A DNA stretch of 61,580 nucleotides from DATBDN01 sp036269895 (GTDB lineage Bacteria > Actinomycetota > Thermoleophilia > Solirubrobacterales > Thermoleophilaceae), in NCBI GenBank assembly GCA_036269895.1, contig DATBDN010000127.1, positions 1 through 61,580 on the forward strand, given 5' to 3'. The position numbers and the translations under genes were made by a program. The notes under the pieces are model-generated. The model saw only the letters and a list, made by a program, of their open reading frames with translations, did no database searches and had not been told where the DNA came from. The number at the start of each line of letters is the position of its first letter. The stretch's first letter is position 1. This document shows positions 1-9,362 of this stretch, piece after piece.

Positions 1-1
1 G

Positions 2-67
2 CGGCGGCCAGCATGGCCTGGCGTTCCTCGTGCCGCACACATCGATGGTTTCCGCGACGGCGTTTAG
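2..67 (+). CDS. possible 3' end of an upstream gene (partial)
   Basis: The frame is open from the window edge and ends with TAG at 65-67, giving about 21 residues that end IDGFRDGV. Its stop interlocks with the TAA of the histidine kinase on the other strand through a shared TTAG. The same arrangement occurs at two clear convergent gene pairs in this window. The fragment is too short for any family assignment, and it could be chance open frame. Confidence 0.25.
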   Translation, partial: RRPAWPGVPRAAHIDGFRDGV

Positions 68-1494
68 AGCGACTGGGCTTCCGTTGGGATCGCGTTAGGA
101 ACGGCCGCGACCGCCGGCAGCCGCAGCGAGAACGTCGTTCCCGTGCTGTCGTCCGTCAGCTCGAGCGATCCCGACATGCGCTCGCTGAGCTCGCGCGCGA
201 TGGCCAGCCCTAGCCCGAAGCCCCCCGGCTGGTTCGGCGTGGACCCGCGCGCGAAGCGCTCGAAGATGCGCTCGCGGTGGTCGGGCGCGACGCCGGGGCC
301 GGCATCGGTCACGCTCACGACGCCCGTCGACTGCGCCAGCGCGACGCAGAGCTCGATTGGCGACTGGTCCGGCGAGTAGCGCAGCGCGTTGTCCAGCAGC
401 ACCCGCACGATCCGCGCGCATGCGCCGGGGTCGCCGAGCGCGTGCACCGGCTCCAGCTCGGTCAGCAGCTCGCGCCCCTGGTCGTCCGCGCGGTCGCTGA
501 ACTCGGCGGCGACGGCGCGCGCGATCTCAGCCAGGTCGACTGCCTCGCGCCGCAGCGGCACATCGGCATCGAGTCGCGAGAGGTCGAGCAGGTCGGATGC
601 CAGGCGCGCCAGGCGGTCGGCCTGGTCGCGCGCCTCGGCGAGTTGCCGCCGGCCGTCGACCAGGTCCGGCGCCGGCGTCTCCAACTCGTCGGCCAGCAAT
701 TCGAGCCTGCCCTGCAACGTCATCAACGGCGTGCGCAGCTCATGCGAGGCGGTCGAGACGAAATCGCGCCTGACCGCCTCCTCGCGCCGAAGCCGGCGCG
801 CCATCTCAGAGAAGGCTCGTGTCAAGTCGCCTACCTCGTCGCCGCTCTTGTCGCTTGGGATCTCGTCGGAATGGCCGCCCAGGTGGAAGCGGTGGACCGC
901 GTCGCGCAGCCTGCGGACCCTGCGTCCGAACGTCGCCGCGAAGATGCCGGCGACGATCAGCGCGACGGCAAGCGCGACGAGCGCGGCAGTGCCGAACGCG
1001 CGCTGGACCTGCGCGGCGGCGGAGCGCGGCTCGGTGAGCGGCTTGCGCAGCGCGAGCACGTAGTCCGTGCCCTCGATCGGGACGCGGACGGCCACGCGAG
1101 CCTCCGGCTTGGAGTCACCGCCGACGACCCGCCTCACGGGGCGGCCGGCTCCGAGCGCCGCCGGGAAGTCCCTGAAGCCGTCCGGGGCATCCGGATCGGT
1201 GTTGACCAACACCTGCCCCTGCGGATTCAGCAGCGCAACGCGCGCGCCGGTCTCGGTGGCGACGCGGTGGACGCGGCGGCGCAGGTGCGGCAGCAGGTCC
1301 CCTCGATGCGTCACGTCGAGCTCACCGAACGACGCGCGGCTCTGCACGGCCGCGGTCACGAGATCGCGCACCTCCTGCGTCCGCAGCTTGTGCTCGAGCG
1401 GCGAAAGCAGCGCGATGGCGGCCACGGCGAGCGCGACGGCGGCGGTCAGCGCCAGCGAGGCCGCGACCCGTCCGCGCATCCCCGGATGGCGCAT
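64..1494 (-). CDS. OmpR-partner sensor histidine kinase
   Basis: Membrane sensor kinase of 476 residues, expected to autophosphorylate and pass phosphate to the adjacent response regulator. A transmembrane helix at about 11-31 and a second at about 168-188 enclose an extracytoplasmic sensor region. A HAMP linker follows, then a HisKA domain with FVSTASHELRTPL (phospho-acceptor His about 251). The HATPase domain shows an N box (DNALRYSP), a G1 box (DAGPG) and a G2 box (GFGLGLAIA). The gene starts 3 nt after the regulator stop codon, so the two form one operon. The signal is unknown. Confidence 0.93.
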   Translation of the reverse strand: MRHPGMRGRVAASLALTAAVALAVAAIALLSPLEHKLRTQEVRDLVTAAVQSRASFGELDVTHRGDLLPHLRRRVHRVATETGARVALLNPQGQVLVNTDPDAPDGFRDFPAALGAGRPVRRVVGGDSKPEARVAVRVPIEGTDYVLALRKPLTEPRSAAAQVQRAFGTAALVALAVALIVAGIFAATFGRRVRRLRDAVHRFHLGGHSDEIPSDKSGDEVGDLTRAFSEMARRLRREEAVRRDFVSTASHELRTPLMTLQGRLELLADELETPAPDLVDGRRQLAEARDQADRLARLASDLLDLSRLDADVPLRREAVDLAEIARAVAAEFSDRADDQGRELLTELEPVHALGDPGACARIVRVLLDNALRYSPDQSPIELCVALAQSTGVVSVTDAGPGVAPDHRERIFERFARGSTPNQPGGFGLGLAIARELSERMSGSLELTDDSTGTTFSLRLPAVAAVPNAIPTEAQSL

Positions 1495-1497
1495 GCC

Positions 1498-2193
1498 TCA
1501 GGCGTTCAGGCGGTAGCCGGCGCCGCGGACGGTCACGATCAGGCGTGGATGCTCGGGCGTCTCCTCGAGCTTCTCGCGCACGTGGCGGATGTGGACGTCG
1601 ATGCCGCGCGGGTCGCGGTAGGCGCTGTCGCCCCAGATCGCGCGCAGCAGCTCGAGCCGGTTGAAGACGCGGCCGGGATTCGCGATGAGCGCGCTCAGGA
1701 GCTCGAACTCGGAGAACGTCAGCTCGACCAGCTGGCCGGCCACGCTCACCTCGCGGCGACTCCGGTCAAGCCGAACGCGGTCGGCGCTGAAGACGTCGTC
1801 GGCGTAGAGGCTGCCGCCCGACCGCCGCAGGACGGCGCGGATGCGGCTGCGCAGTTCGGCCAGCCCGAACGGCTTCGTCACGTAGTCGTCTGCGCCGGCC
1901 TCGAGCCCGAGAACCGCGTCGGCCTCCGAGTCGAGTGCGGTCAGCATGATCACGGGGACTACGTTGTGGCGCTCGCGCAGGACGCGGCAGACCTCGTAGC
2001 CGTCCGGACCCTCGCGAAGGGCGACGTCGAGGATCACTACGTCGAAGCGGTCGGTCGTGGCGTAGTCGACCGCCGCGCTGCCGTCGGCCACGCCGAGCAC
2101 CTGGTGGCCTTCCCGCTTGAACGAGTCGAGCAGCATGTTGCGCACGGCAGAGTCGTCTTCGACGACGAGCATCGCGAGCGGCCTCTTGCTCAC
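1498..2193 (-). CDS. OmpR/PhoB-family response regulator
   Basis: Two-domain DNA-binding response regulator and first gene of the two-component operon. The receiver domain has the acidic pair in VVEDDS, the phospho-acceptor Asp in VVILDVAL (about residue 56) and the conserved Lys in YVTKPFG. The C-terminal half is an OmpR-type winged helix ending in a typical VRGAGYRL motif. I chose the GTG at 2193 (VSKRPLAML). A longer TTG start at 2211 is possible but adds residues not usual for the family. A target promoter cannot be named from this sequence. Confidence 0.93.
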   Translation of the reverse strand: MSKRPLAMLVVEDDSAVRNMLLDSFKREGHQVLGVADGSAAVDYATTDRFDVVILDVALREGPDGYEVCRVLRERHNVVPVIMLTALDSEADAVLGLEAGADDYVTKPFGLAELRSRIRAVLRRSGGSLYADDVFSADRVRLDRSRREVSVAGQLVELTFSEFELLSALIANPGRVFNRLELLRAIWGDSAYRDPRGIDVHIRHVREKLEETPEHPRLIVTVRGAGYRLNA

Positions 2194-2226
2194 GTCCGGA
2201 CAGTGCCCCAATTGTTTAAGTACCGG

Positions 2227-4071
2227 CTAAGGGTGGGTGATCCGGTAGAGCAGGTGGTGACGGCCGATGCCCGTCTGCAAGGTCACATCCGTGGAGTGTG
2301 CGATCGCCCAGCGCGCGGTCGCTGGGCAGGCCGCAGTCCTGCGCGTGAGGCGGCTCGCGCAGCGACGGCCGATCAGGAAGTAGCGCACCTGGCCCGCGTG
2401 GACCAGGTGGGCGAGGCGGTGCACCGAGATGAGCGGCTGGCTGCGGTAGCTCGTCAGCATCAACACCGGCTGCGGGTTCGCGGCTATCAGCGGAGCCGCC
2501 TTTGCCGGCGCGATGCTCCCGAAGGCGTAGCGGGTGCCGTTGCGATGGCGCCCCAGGTAGCTGTTGATGCCCGCGGGCCACGAGGGCGGCATGGCGCCGG
2601 AGCGCTCGGCGTCGAACGCGCGCGCTTGGACGAGCCGCCGCGACGTGGCCATGGGGACGACCAGAACGGCAGCGACGGCGATCGCGGCCACGAGAGCGAG
2701 CGCGAGCTGCGACGGCGCGCGCAGCACCGCGAGCGCGGTGAGCAAGATCGCCGCCGCGACGCACGCGAGCAGCTCCCAATGTGCGCTTGGTCCGATCGAC
2801 ACCCGCGCGTTCATGACGTAGATGCCCGTCGCCAGCACCACCAGCGCCGCAAGCACACGGCCGATCCGCCCCGCCCGCAGCGCCAGCACGCCCAGGCCCG
2901 CGCCGAGCGCAGCGGCGACGGCCGGGCTGATCGCCTCGAAGTAGCGCGGATGGAAGCGCGTCATCGCGCTGAAGAGCGCGACGCCCAGGAAGACCCACAG
3001 CGCCAGCGATGCCCCGAGCGCCGAAGCGAGTCGTGGAAGAGGCACGGGCGCCCGGGCGCGCCGGCGCTGGACCAGCCAGACCGCCGCGAGCGCGCCGGCC
3101 GCCACGACCGCGGCGATGGCCGGGAACAGCTCCGAGCCGATCCATGCCGCGTAGCGCCTGTGGAACAGGCGCGTCGGCCCGGTCATCTCGGCGAGGTGGC
3201 GCGTCGCGTTCCGCTGCTGCCGCACGATTGCCGCGGGGACCTTTGCGCCCGGCGGGAACGTGTCCGGCGTCGTCACCGGGCGGCCGTGTAGGCGGTCGAG
3301 CCCGTTGAAGACGAACACGAGGTTCCAGATGCTCCCGTCGGTCGAGCCGATCGGATACGGCCGCGCCGACTGCGGTGTGAGACCGACCGGGACGATCCAC
3401 GCGAACCCAACCGCCACCGCTGCGAGGAACGCCGCAGCCGCGGCCGCGATGCGCCGCCCCGGGCGCAAGTGCGAGCCGACGAACCACAGGAGCGCCAGTG
3501 CGGGAAGGGGGAGAAGCGCCTGGAAGAGCTTGACGTTGAACGCCAGCCCGACCACGGCGCCCGCCGCCAGCAGCCAGCCGAGGCGGCGCCGTTCGATGGC
3601 GCGGACCACCATCCATGCCGCGACCAGCACGAGGAACCCCATGAACGTGTCCATCGTGTCGCTGCGCGCGGTGAGGACGGTGACGGGCAGAACGGCCAGC
3701 GCCGCTGCCGCAGCCAACCCTGCGAGGCACCCGAAGCCACGGCGAGCGAAGTCAAAGACGAGCGGAACCGACGCGATCCCCGCGAGCGCCTGGGGCAGCT
3801 TGAGCGCCGTCGGGGTGAAGCCCAAGAGCTTGACGGAGGCAACCTGTAGCCAGAGGTCGCCAGGCGGCTTGTCAACCGAGACGCCGCCAGAGGGATCGAG
3901 CGCACCGAACAGGAACGCGTGCCACGAGACCGCCATCGTGCGGACGGCGGCGTCGTAGAAGGGGTTGCCGGGCACCTGGCCGAGATAACGCAGGCGCAGC
4001 CACGCCGCCACGGCGGTGATGGCCAGCAGCAGCGCTGCAGTGGCGATTGACGCGGCCCTCGCCGTGGTCAC
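2227..4071 (-). CDS. GT39/PMT-type polytopic glycosyltransferase
   Basis: Integral membrane protein of 614 residues with many hydrophobic segments. It resembles GT-C glycosyltransferases of the dolichyl/polyprenyl-phosphate-mannose family (PMT, ArnT). The N-terminal loop has the acidic FYDAAVR motif (Asp about 40), and a SVDKPPGD motif follows near residue 67, as in bacterial GT39 proteins. Such enzymes move a sugar from a lipid-phosphate donor to an acceptor on the outer face of the membrane. It lies 32 bp downstream of a GtrA-like gene in the same direction, with a GT2 gene divergent, which suggests one lipid-linked sugar pathway. The acceptor is unknown. Confidence 0.85.
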   Translation of the reverse strand: MTTARAASIATAALLLAITAVAAWLRLRYLGQVPGNPFYDAAVRTMAVSWHAFLFGALDPSGGVSVDKPPGDLWLQVASVKLLGFTPTALKLPQALAGIASVPLVFDFARRGFGCLAGLAAAAALAVLPVTVLTARSDTMDTFMGFLVLVAAWMVVRAIERRRLGWLLAAGAVVGLAFNVKLFQALLPLPALALLWFVGSHLRPGRRIAAAAAAFLAAVAVGFAWIVPVGLTPQSARPYPIGSTDGSIWNLVFVFNGLDRLHGRPVTTPDTFPPGAKVPAAIVRQQRNATRHLAEMTGPTRLFHRRYAAWIGSELFPAIAAVVAAGALAAVWLVQRRRARAPVPLPRLASALGASLALWVFLGVALFSAMTRFHPRYFEAISPAVAAALGAGLGVLALRAGRIGRVLAALVVLATGIYVMNARVSIGPSAHWELLACVAAAILLTALAVLRAPSQLALALVAAIAVAAVLVVPMATSRRLVQARAFDAERSGAMPPSWPAGINSYLGRHRNGTRYAFGSIAPAKAAPLIAANPQPVLMLTSYRSQPLISVHRLAHLVHAGQVRYFLIGRRCASRLTRRTAACPATARWAIAHSTDVTLQTGIGRHHLLYRITHP

Positions 4072-4103
4072 CGCTGGCGCGCGCGGTCGCGCCTCGGTGG
4101 CCG

Positions 4104-4574
4104 TCAGTCCCGCGACGTCCCGAAGCTCCAGAGTTTGTTCGCGAGGAAGCTGACGGGCGTGACCGCGACGATCGCGATCGCCTGAGCGAGCACCTTGGCG
4201 ACGCCGGCGTCACGCACGAGCACCGACAGCACGCCGAGCGAGACGACGAATGCGCCGACGCTGACCACCACGAAGCGCAGGGCCTGGCCGCCCAGGTGCC
4301 CGTTCACGTCGCGGAAGGTCCACAGCCGATTCCACGCGAAGTTGTTGACGAGCGCGACGACGAACGCCACCGTCGCCGCGGCGCGGTATCCCACGTGCGC
4401 GCCGAGCGCAAGGGAATAGACGGCCAGGTTCACGGCGTAGCCAGCGGCGCCAACCGCCGCGAAGCGCATCAACTGCGCCCAGTTCGACCCGCGCCTGGCC
4501 TCCCGCAGAAATAGCGGCAGCGAGCCGGTGACCGGCGTGGGCGCAGCCGAGAGGGTGTCCGGCTCGCTGCTCAC
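4104..4574 (-). CDS. GtrA-family membrane protein
   Basis: Protein of 156 residues with four predicted membrane helices and the GtrA signature region (LMRFAAVGAAGYAVNLAVY, and NNFAWNRLWTFRD between helices 2 and 3). GtrA-like proteins are thought to help move polyprenyl-phosphate-linked sugars across the membrane. The position between a GT2 donor-synthase type gene and a GT39 transferase fits that role. The start is a GTG, and I see no strong ribosome binding site. Confidence 0.88.
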   Translation of the reverse strand: MSSEPDTLSAAPTPVTGSLPLFLREARRGSNWAQLMRFAAVGAAGYAVNLAVYSLALGAHVGYRAAATVAFVVALVNNFAWNRLWTFRDVNGHLGGQALRFVVVSVGAFVVSLGVLSVLVRDAGVAKVLAQAIAIVAVTPVSFLANKLWSFGTSRD

Positions 4575-4710
4575 GCAGAGGATGCTGCCCCCGCGACTGT
4601 TGGCCTCCGTTAGGACGCGCTTGCTTCGCGGTTATCCGGCCTGGAGCTCAACCAGAACGTAACGTTCGGGAAACGGGAGCAAACGGGCCAGCGGAAACGC
4701 TGCGGGGTAG

Positions 4711-5412
4711 ATGCCAGAGCCCCTCCGACTTCCAGGTGTTGCGATCCTGCTCCCCTGCTTCAACGAGGTCGGCAACGTCGAGTCGGCGGTGGCCGAGGCC
4801 CGCGCCGCGGCGGCGAGCACCGCCGACGACTACGAGATCGTGGTGGTCGACGACGGCTCGAGCGACGGGACCGGCGTCGTCGCGCAGGGTCTGGCCGCCG
4901 CCGACTGCCGGGTACGCCTCCTCACACACGAGCGGAACCGCGGTTACGGGGCGGCGCTGCGCACCGGCATCGCGGCAGCCCGGATGCCCTGGCTGCTGCT
5001 CACCGACGCCGACCTGCAGTTCGACCTGATGCAGCTGCGCCAGGTCACGTCCCTGACCGGCTCGTACGACCTGATCCTCGGCCGCCGCACTCCGCGCCGC
5101 GATCCGCTCTACCGGCGTGCCTATGGGCACACATGGAACTGGCTCGTGCGCCGTGCGCTCGAGTTGCCGGTGCGCGACGTGGACTGCGCCTTCAAGCTCG
5201 TTCGCACCGAGCTGCTGCAGGCGCTGGAGCTGCGGTCCACGGGCGCGATGATCAGCCCCGAGCTGGTGGCCCGCAGCCTCGCCCGCGGCGCCCGCCTGGT
5301 CGAGGTAGACGTGGCCCACCGGCCGCGCATGAGCGGCGAGCAGAGTGGCGCGAGCCCGCGGGTGATCCTGCGAGCGCTCAGTGAGCTGCGGTCGCTGCGC
5401 GTGTCCCATTGA
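4711..5412 (+). CDS. GT2 glycosyltransferase (DPM1/polyprenyl-phosphate sugar synthase type)
   Basis: Cytoplasmic GT-A fold transferase of 233 residues. Visible motifs are the nucleotide-binding start (AILLPCFNE), VVVDDGSSDGT, and the metal-binding LLTDADLQFD. The protein lacks the extra C-terminal membrane helices found in longer relatives. Family members typically make a polyprenyl-phosphate-linked sugar for GT39 enzymes. It is divergent from the GtrA and GT39 genes, separated by 136 bp. The exact sugar cannot be told from sequence. Confidence 0.88.
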   Translation: MPEPLRLPGVAILLPCFNEVGNVESAVAEARAAAASTADDYEIVVVDDGSSDGTGVVAQGLAAADCRVRLLTHERNRGYGAALRTGIAAARMPWLLLTDADLQFDLMQLRQVTSLTGSYDLILGRRTPRRDPLYRRAYGHTWNWLVRRALELPVRDVDCAFKLVRTELLQALELRSTGAMISPELVARSLARGARLVEVDVAHRPRMSGEQSGASPRVILRALSELRSLRVSH

Positions 5413-5447
5413 TGTTCAGGAGAGCTTCATGAGCGTGCGCTAGCGTC

Positions 5448-6620
5448 ATGTTCGTGGCGGTCCTCAGGCTCGGATCAACACGGCGGGTAATCGGCCTCTG
5501 CGCCGGAGCCGTGCTTGCGATCGTGGCCCTCGCAGTGCTCGCTGGAGCGGCGCTTGGCGGCCGCGGCGAGGCGCCTCCGCAGCGCCCGCTCGCAAACGCC
5601 GTCCAGGGCGCGCTGAGCGCTCCGGCCGTGCCGGGGATCCACGCCCGCGTCACGTTCAAGACGAACCTCTTCGGCGGTGCGACCACCGACATGTCGAGCG
5701 CGCTCTTGAAGGGCGGAAGCGGCCGCCTGTGGGCGACGAAGGACAAGCTCCGCCTGGAGCTGCAGAGCGACAACGGTGACGCTCAGATCGTGGTCGACGG
5801 CGGCAAGGGTTACGTCTACGACGGCCCCAGCGACACCGCTTACACCTTCACCCTTCCCGCTCGTTCGGGCGCGGAGAAGTCGAAGTCCGGACCAAACGGC
5901 CCGCCGTCGCTGTCCGACATCGCAGCGCGGCTGGCCGGCGCCCGCCAGAACGCGTCGATCTCGGGCGCGACGCCTGGCGTCGTTGCCGGTGAGCCTGCCT
6001 ATACGGTCCGTGTGACGCCGCGTGAGCACGGTGGTCTACTGGGGGCTGCCGAGCTCGCCTGGGATGCGACCCGCGGGGTTCCCCTTCGCATCGCGCTCTA
6101 TGCCCGCGGCCAGACCACCCCGACCGTGGAGATCGCGGTCACCGACATCAGCTTCGGTTCGGTTGGCGACTCTGTGTTCGCGATCCCGCCGCCTGCGGGC
6201 GCGAAGAAGGTCGACCTGACCGGCGGCGGTTCCGCGGCTGGCACATCGGGACACGACCAGGCGGACACGAAGTCGTCATTCACCGCGAACGCGCCCGCGT
6301 CGCTGAGCGGCAGGGCGCGCCGCGAGGTGAAACCGCACGGGCACGGGGCGATCGTCCTCTACGGCAAGGGTCTTGACACGATCGTCGTCTTCGAGCGCAA
6401 GGCCGGCGATCACGGCGCCCAGCCTGCGCCTGCGCCGAAGCAGAACGGCGATGGACAGCAGCCGCTCGAGCTCCCGAGCGTCTCGATCAATGGCGCGAAG
6501 GCAACAGCGCTTGGCACTCCGCTCGGAGGCTTCGTCAGCTTCGAGCGCGGCGGCGTCGCCTACACGGTGGCCGGGTCGCAGCCGCTATCCGTTCTTCAGG
6601 ACGCCGCGCGCGGCCTGTGA
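5448..6620 (+). CDS. exported LolA-like protein
   Basis: Protein of about 390 residues with an N-terminal membrane anchor or signal helix (about residues 13-33), then an exported region resembling the LolA/RseB half-barrel fold. It is rich in short beta-type segments such as LWATKDKLRLEL and VVDGGKGYVYDG. The stop codon overlaps the GTG start of the ABC ATPase gene (GTGA), so expression is coupled to the exporter, and the protein may work with it. ATG 5448 is given as the start. A TAGCGT box at 5441-5446 lies 7 nt before the in-frame GTG at 5454, so a leaderless start there is a real alternative. Confidence 0.75.
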   Translation: MFVAVLRLGSTRRVIGLCAGAVLAIVALAVLAGAALGGRGEAPPQRPLANAVQGALSAPAVPGIHARVTFKTNLFGGATTDMSSALLKGGSGRLWATKDKLRLELQSDNGDAQIVVDGGKGYVYDGPSDTAYTFTLPARSGAEKSKSGPNGPPSLSDIAARLAGARQNASISGATPGVVAGEPAYTVRVTPREHGGLLGAAELAWDATRGVPLRIALYARGQTTPTVEIAVTDISFGSVGDSVFAIPPPAGAKKVDLTGGGSAAGTSGHDQADTKSSFTANAPASLSGRARREVKPHGHGAIVLYGKGLDTIVVFERKAGDHGAQPAPAPKQNGDGQQPLELPSVSINGAKATALGTPLGGFVSFERGGVAYTVAGSQPLSVLQDAARGL

Positions 6621-7570
6621 GCGAGCTCCCGGTCGTAGCGCGCGGGCTTGTCAAGCGCTACGGCAACATCGTCGCGGTCGATCACGTCGACCTGAACGTC
6701 GAGCCTGGCGACGTCTACGGCTTCCTGGGACCGAACGGCGCGGGGAAGACCACCACGCTGCGCATGATGCTGGGCCTGATCCGGCCGACCGAGGGGAATG
6801 TCCAGCTGTTCGGTCGCGACCCTTTGGCAGAGGGCGCGAAGGCCCTCGACGGGGTGGCAGGGTTCGTGGAGGAGCCGCGCTTCTACCCCTATCTCAGCGG
6901 TCAGAAGAATCTCCAGTTGCTGGCGGCCTATGACGGTGGTGATGCGCCGACCCGGATCGACGATGTGCTGGAGCTCGTCGACCTGAAGCCGCGTGCGGGC
7001 GACAAGGTCGGCGGCTACTCCCACGGGATGCGTCAGCGCCTCGGGATCGCCGCGGCGTTGCTGCGGGACCCGAAGCTGCTGCTGCTCGACGAGCCCACAA
7101 CGGGGCTCGACCCAGGCGGGATGCGCGACATGCGCGCGATGGTGCGTCGTCTGGCCGGCGAGGGCATGACCGTGCTGCTGAGCTCGCACCTGCTCGGCGA
7201 GGTAGAGGAGCTGTGCAACCGCGTGGCGATCGTGCGGACGGGGCGAATCGTCTACGAGGGCCGGCTCGAGGAGCTCAAGCAGAGCGCCGGTGCGAGCTAT
7301 CGGTTGCGCACGACGGACCAGGGCCTCGCAGAGGTCATAGCGCGAGACAGCGGCGTTCGCGACGTGCGCCGCGACGGGGCGGAAATCTGGTTCACCGCGG
7401 ACGAGGAGGCCGTTGCTCGCCTGACGCTGACGCTCGCCGAGCGCGGTGTGGCGACCGTCGCGCTCATCCCGGAGACCGTCAGCCTCGAGTCGCTCTTCTT
7501 CCGGCTGACCGAGGGCGGGGGGGACGACATCGGGGCTGAGCGCGAGGTGCCGGCGGAGGTGGCCGCATGA
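6617..7570 (+). CDS. ABC-2 type exporter ATP-binding protein
   Basis: Nucleotide-binding subunit of 317 residues. Walker A is GPNGAGKTT (about 38-46), the signature is YSHGMRQRLG and Walker B is LLLLDEPTTG. The C-terminal 80 residues form the extra domain seen in ATPases that partner ABC-2 permeases. The GTG start overlaps the previous stop, and its own stop overlaps the next start (ATGA), so three genes form a tightly coupled operon with the LolA-like protein. The substrate is unknown. Confidence 0.93.
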   Translation: MSELPVVARGLVKRYGNIVAVDHVDLNVEPGDVYGFLGPNGAGKTTTLRMMLGLIRPTEGNVQLFGRDPLAEGAKALDGVAGFVEEPRFYPYLSGQKNLQLLAAYDGGDAPTRIDDVLELVDLKPRAGDKVGGYSHGMRQRLGIAAALLRDPKLLLLDEPTTGLDPGGMRDMRAMVRRLAGEGMTVLLSSHLLGEVEELCNRVAIVRTGRIVYEGRLEELKQSAGASYRLRTTDQGLAEVIARDSGVRDVRRDGAEIWFTADEEAVARLTLTLAERGVATVALIPETVSLESLFFRLTEGGGDDIGAEREVPAEVAA

Positions 7571-8388
7571 AGCGACCGGGTGCGTTGACCGTCTATCGCT
7601 GGGAATTGCGCAAGCTCGCCTCGCTCAAGCGGACCTACCTCGGTCTCGGTTTCGCGGCCCTGATGCCGCTGATCTTCGTCGTCGCCCTCGCCGCACGCAA
7701 CGAGCCGCCGCGCGACGTCCCATTCGGCCGCTACGCGCTCGACTCCGGCTTGGCCGTGCCGTTGATCCTGCTCACCTTCGGCTCGTATTGGCTCTTCCCG
7801 CTGATCACGGCGCTCGTCGCCGGCGACATCGTCGCCTCGGAGGACCACAACGGGACGCTCAAGACGATCCTGACCCGCTCGGAGGACCGCGGCAGCATCT
7901 TCGGTGGCAAGGCGCTTGTCGCAATCACGTACACAATTGCGGCGCTGCTTACGATGGCGGTGGTATCGCTCGTTGCCGGGGGCATCAAGTCCGGCTGGCA
8001 CCCGCTCATCAGCCTGTCCGGATCGCCGGTCTCGGTCGGCCACGGACTCGTGCTGATCGCCGCGAGCTTCTCGATCTACTTCATGCCGCTGCTGGCATTG
8101 GCGTCCATCGGGCTGCTGCTGTCGACCGTGATGCGCAACAGCGCCGCGGCGGTAGTCGGAACGCTGATGTTCTCGCTGATCCTGCAGCTGGTCGCGATCC
8201 TGCCGGGCGTCGGCCACATCAAGCCGTACCTGCTGACCAACCAGTTCTTCGCCTGGCACGGCTTCCTGCGGACACCGACCGACTGGGCGCCGATCGGGCA
8301 CGCGGCCTGGGTGTCCGCCCTGTGGGCGGTGCCTGCGCTCGTGGCGGCCTACATCGTGTTCCTGCGCCGCGACGTGGCGGGCGGCTGA
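7567..8388 (+). CDS. ABC-2 type exporter permease
   Basis: Integral membrane subunit of 273 residues with six hydrophobic segments. A cytoplasmic loop contains ASEDHNGTLKTILTRS, typical of ABC-2 family permeases. It overlaps the ATPase gene by 4 bp. With the ATPase it should form an exporter, and the upstream LolA-like protein may be an extracytoplasmic partner. The operon probably ends here, because the next gene is on the opposite strand 16 bp away. Confidence 0.9.
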   Translation: MKRPGALTVYRWELRKLASLKRTYLGLGFAALMPLIFVVALAARNEPPRDVPFGRYALDSGLAVPLILLTFGSYWLFPLITALVAGDIVASEDHNGTLKTILTRSEDRGSIFGGKALVAITYTIAALLTMAVVSLVAGGIKSGWHPLISLSGSPVSVGHGLVLIAASFSIYFMPLLALASIGLLLSTVMRNSAAAVVGTLMFSLILQLVAILPGVGHIKPYLLTNQFFAWHGFLRTPTDWAPIGHAAWVSALWAVPALVAAYIVFLRRDVAGG

Positions 8389-8404
8389 CGGCGGCGGCTC
8401 GGGC

Positions 8405-9346
8405 CTAGACCCCGAGCGCCCTGCGCATGCTGGACGCGCTCGCCGCCTTGCCTATGTGCCCGAGGCCCAGCATCTCCTCGGTGGTTCGGAGCATCGAGTA
8501 GTGGTTGAACGCGCGTCCGCTTGTCCGGCCGGGCCGGATGGACGGCGCCGCCACGATCGTCGCGATGTGGTTCGAGTGGCCCGAGTCGTCCTCGTCCCAC
8601 GTCAGGAACACGGCGGTGCGGCCCGCGCGGTACTGACGGCTCGCGAAGACCTTGCCGAGGAACGTCTGCAGCCAGCGGTCGCCCGTCGAAACGGAGCAGT
8701 CGTGCGTGTCGTTGCAGAGGTTTGGCGTTACGAACGTGAACTTGGCCGACAGATTGGGGGACGAGCCCAGCGGGACGTTCTGGCGCTTGCACGCCTGACG
8801 GATGTTCGTGAAGTAGGCCGCCGGGTTGTGCTTGACGGCGTAGTCGCCGGAGCTCTTGAGCGCGCAGTTCGACCGCATCGACTCCTGGAGCGCGCGCCAC
8901 TTGCCCCCGAGCTGCGAGAAGATGCTCGCTGCCGACAGGGGATGTGAGGAGGGCGGGTCGTCGTCGGACACGCCGTGCGTCGAGCCGGAGGTCATCGCGA
9001 GGTAGTTCGGCAGGCTCGGGTGCGTTTCGGCCCTGAAGTTCGTCGCGAGCCCGCAGCGCTTCGCAAGCTGATTCTCGAACGGGGCTTGCGAGGACCCGAC
9101 CACGGAGTCGTACGCGTGGTTCTCCATGACGATCCACACGACGTGCGCGTAGCGCCCGGGCGCGTGGCGGCGCGTGCCACAGGGACCCTCGGCCGCGGCA
9201 TGAGGTGCCGGAGCATTCGTGCTTGCCGCGGTCGTCGAGCTCGCGACCGCGGCCGTGCCGGTCGGCGCGGCCGTGCTCTTGGACCCGCAGCCGGCCGCCG
9301 CGACTGCGCCGACAACGGCTGCGGTAATTGCAACCCGGGTTATCAC
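8405..9346 (-). CDS. secreted phosphoesterase/acid phosphatase-like lipoprotein
   Basis: Exported protein of 313 residues. The N-terminus is a lipoprotein signal peptide with the lipobox AAAGC at about 16-20, followed by a low-complexity Ala/Thr/Ser linker. The catalytic domain begins at HVVWIVMENHAYDSV, the start typical of the phospholipase C/acid phosphatase phosphoesterase family (PF04185 type). Metal-site motifs follow (TSGSTHG, TWDEDDSGHSNH). The GTG start is backed by AGGAGG at a good distance. It is likely to release phosphate from phosphoesters outside the cell. Confidence 0.87.
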   Translation of the reverse strand: MITRVAITAAVVGAVAAAGCGSKSTAAPTGTAAVASSTTAASTNAPAPHAAAEGPCGTRRHAPGRYAHVVWIVMENHAYDSVVGSSQAPFENQLAKRCGLATNFRAETHPSLPNYLAMTSGSTHGVSDDDPPSSHPLSAASIFSQLGGKWRALQESMRSNCALKSSGDYAVKHNPAAYFTNIRQACKRQNVPLGSSPNLSAKFTFVTPNLCNDTHDCSVSTGDRWLQTFLGKVFASRQYRAGRTAVFLTWDEDDSGHSNHIATIVAAPSIRPGRTSGRAFNHYSMLRTTEEMLGLGHIGKAASASSMRRALGV

Positions 9347-9362
9347 GACTTGTCCTCCTGAG

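Noticed and set aside
277..3291. Very long open frame (1004 codons) on the plus strand
   Set aside because: It is antisense to the histidine kinase, response regulator and GT39 genes. It is Arg/Ala/Gly-rich with no domain, as expected for a shadow frame at high GC.
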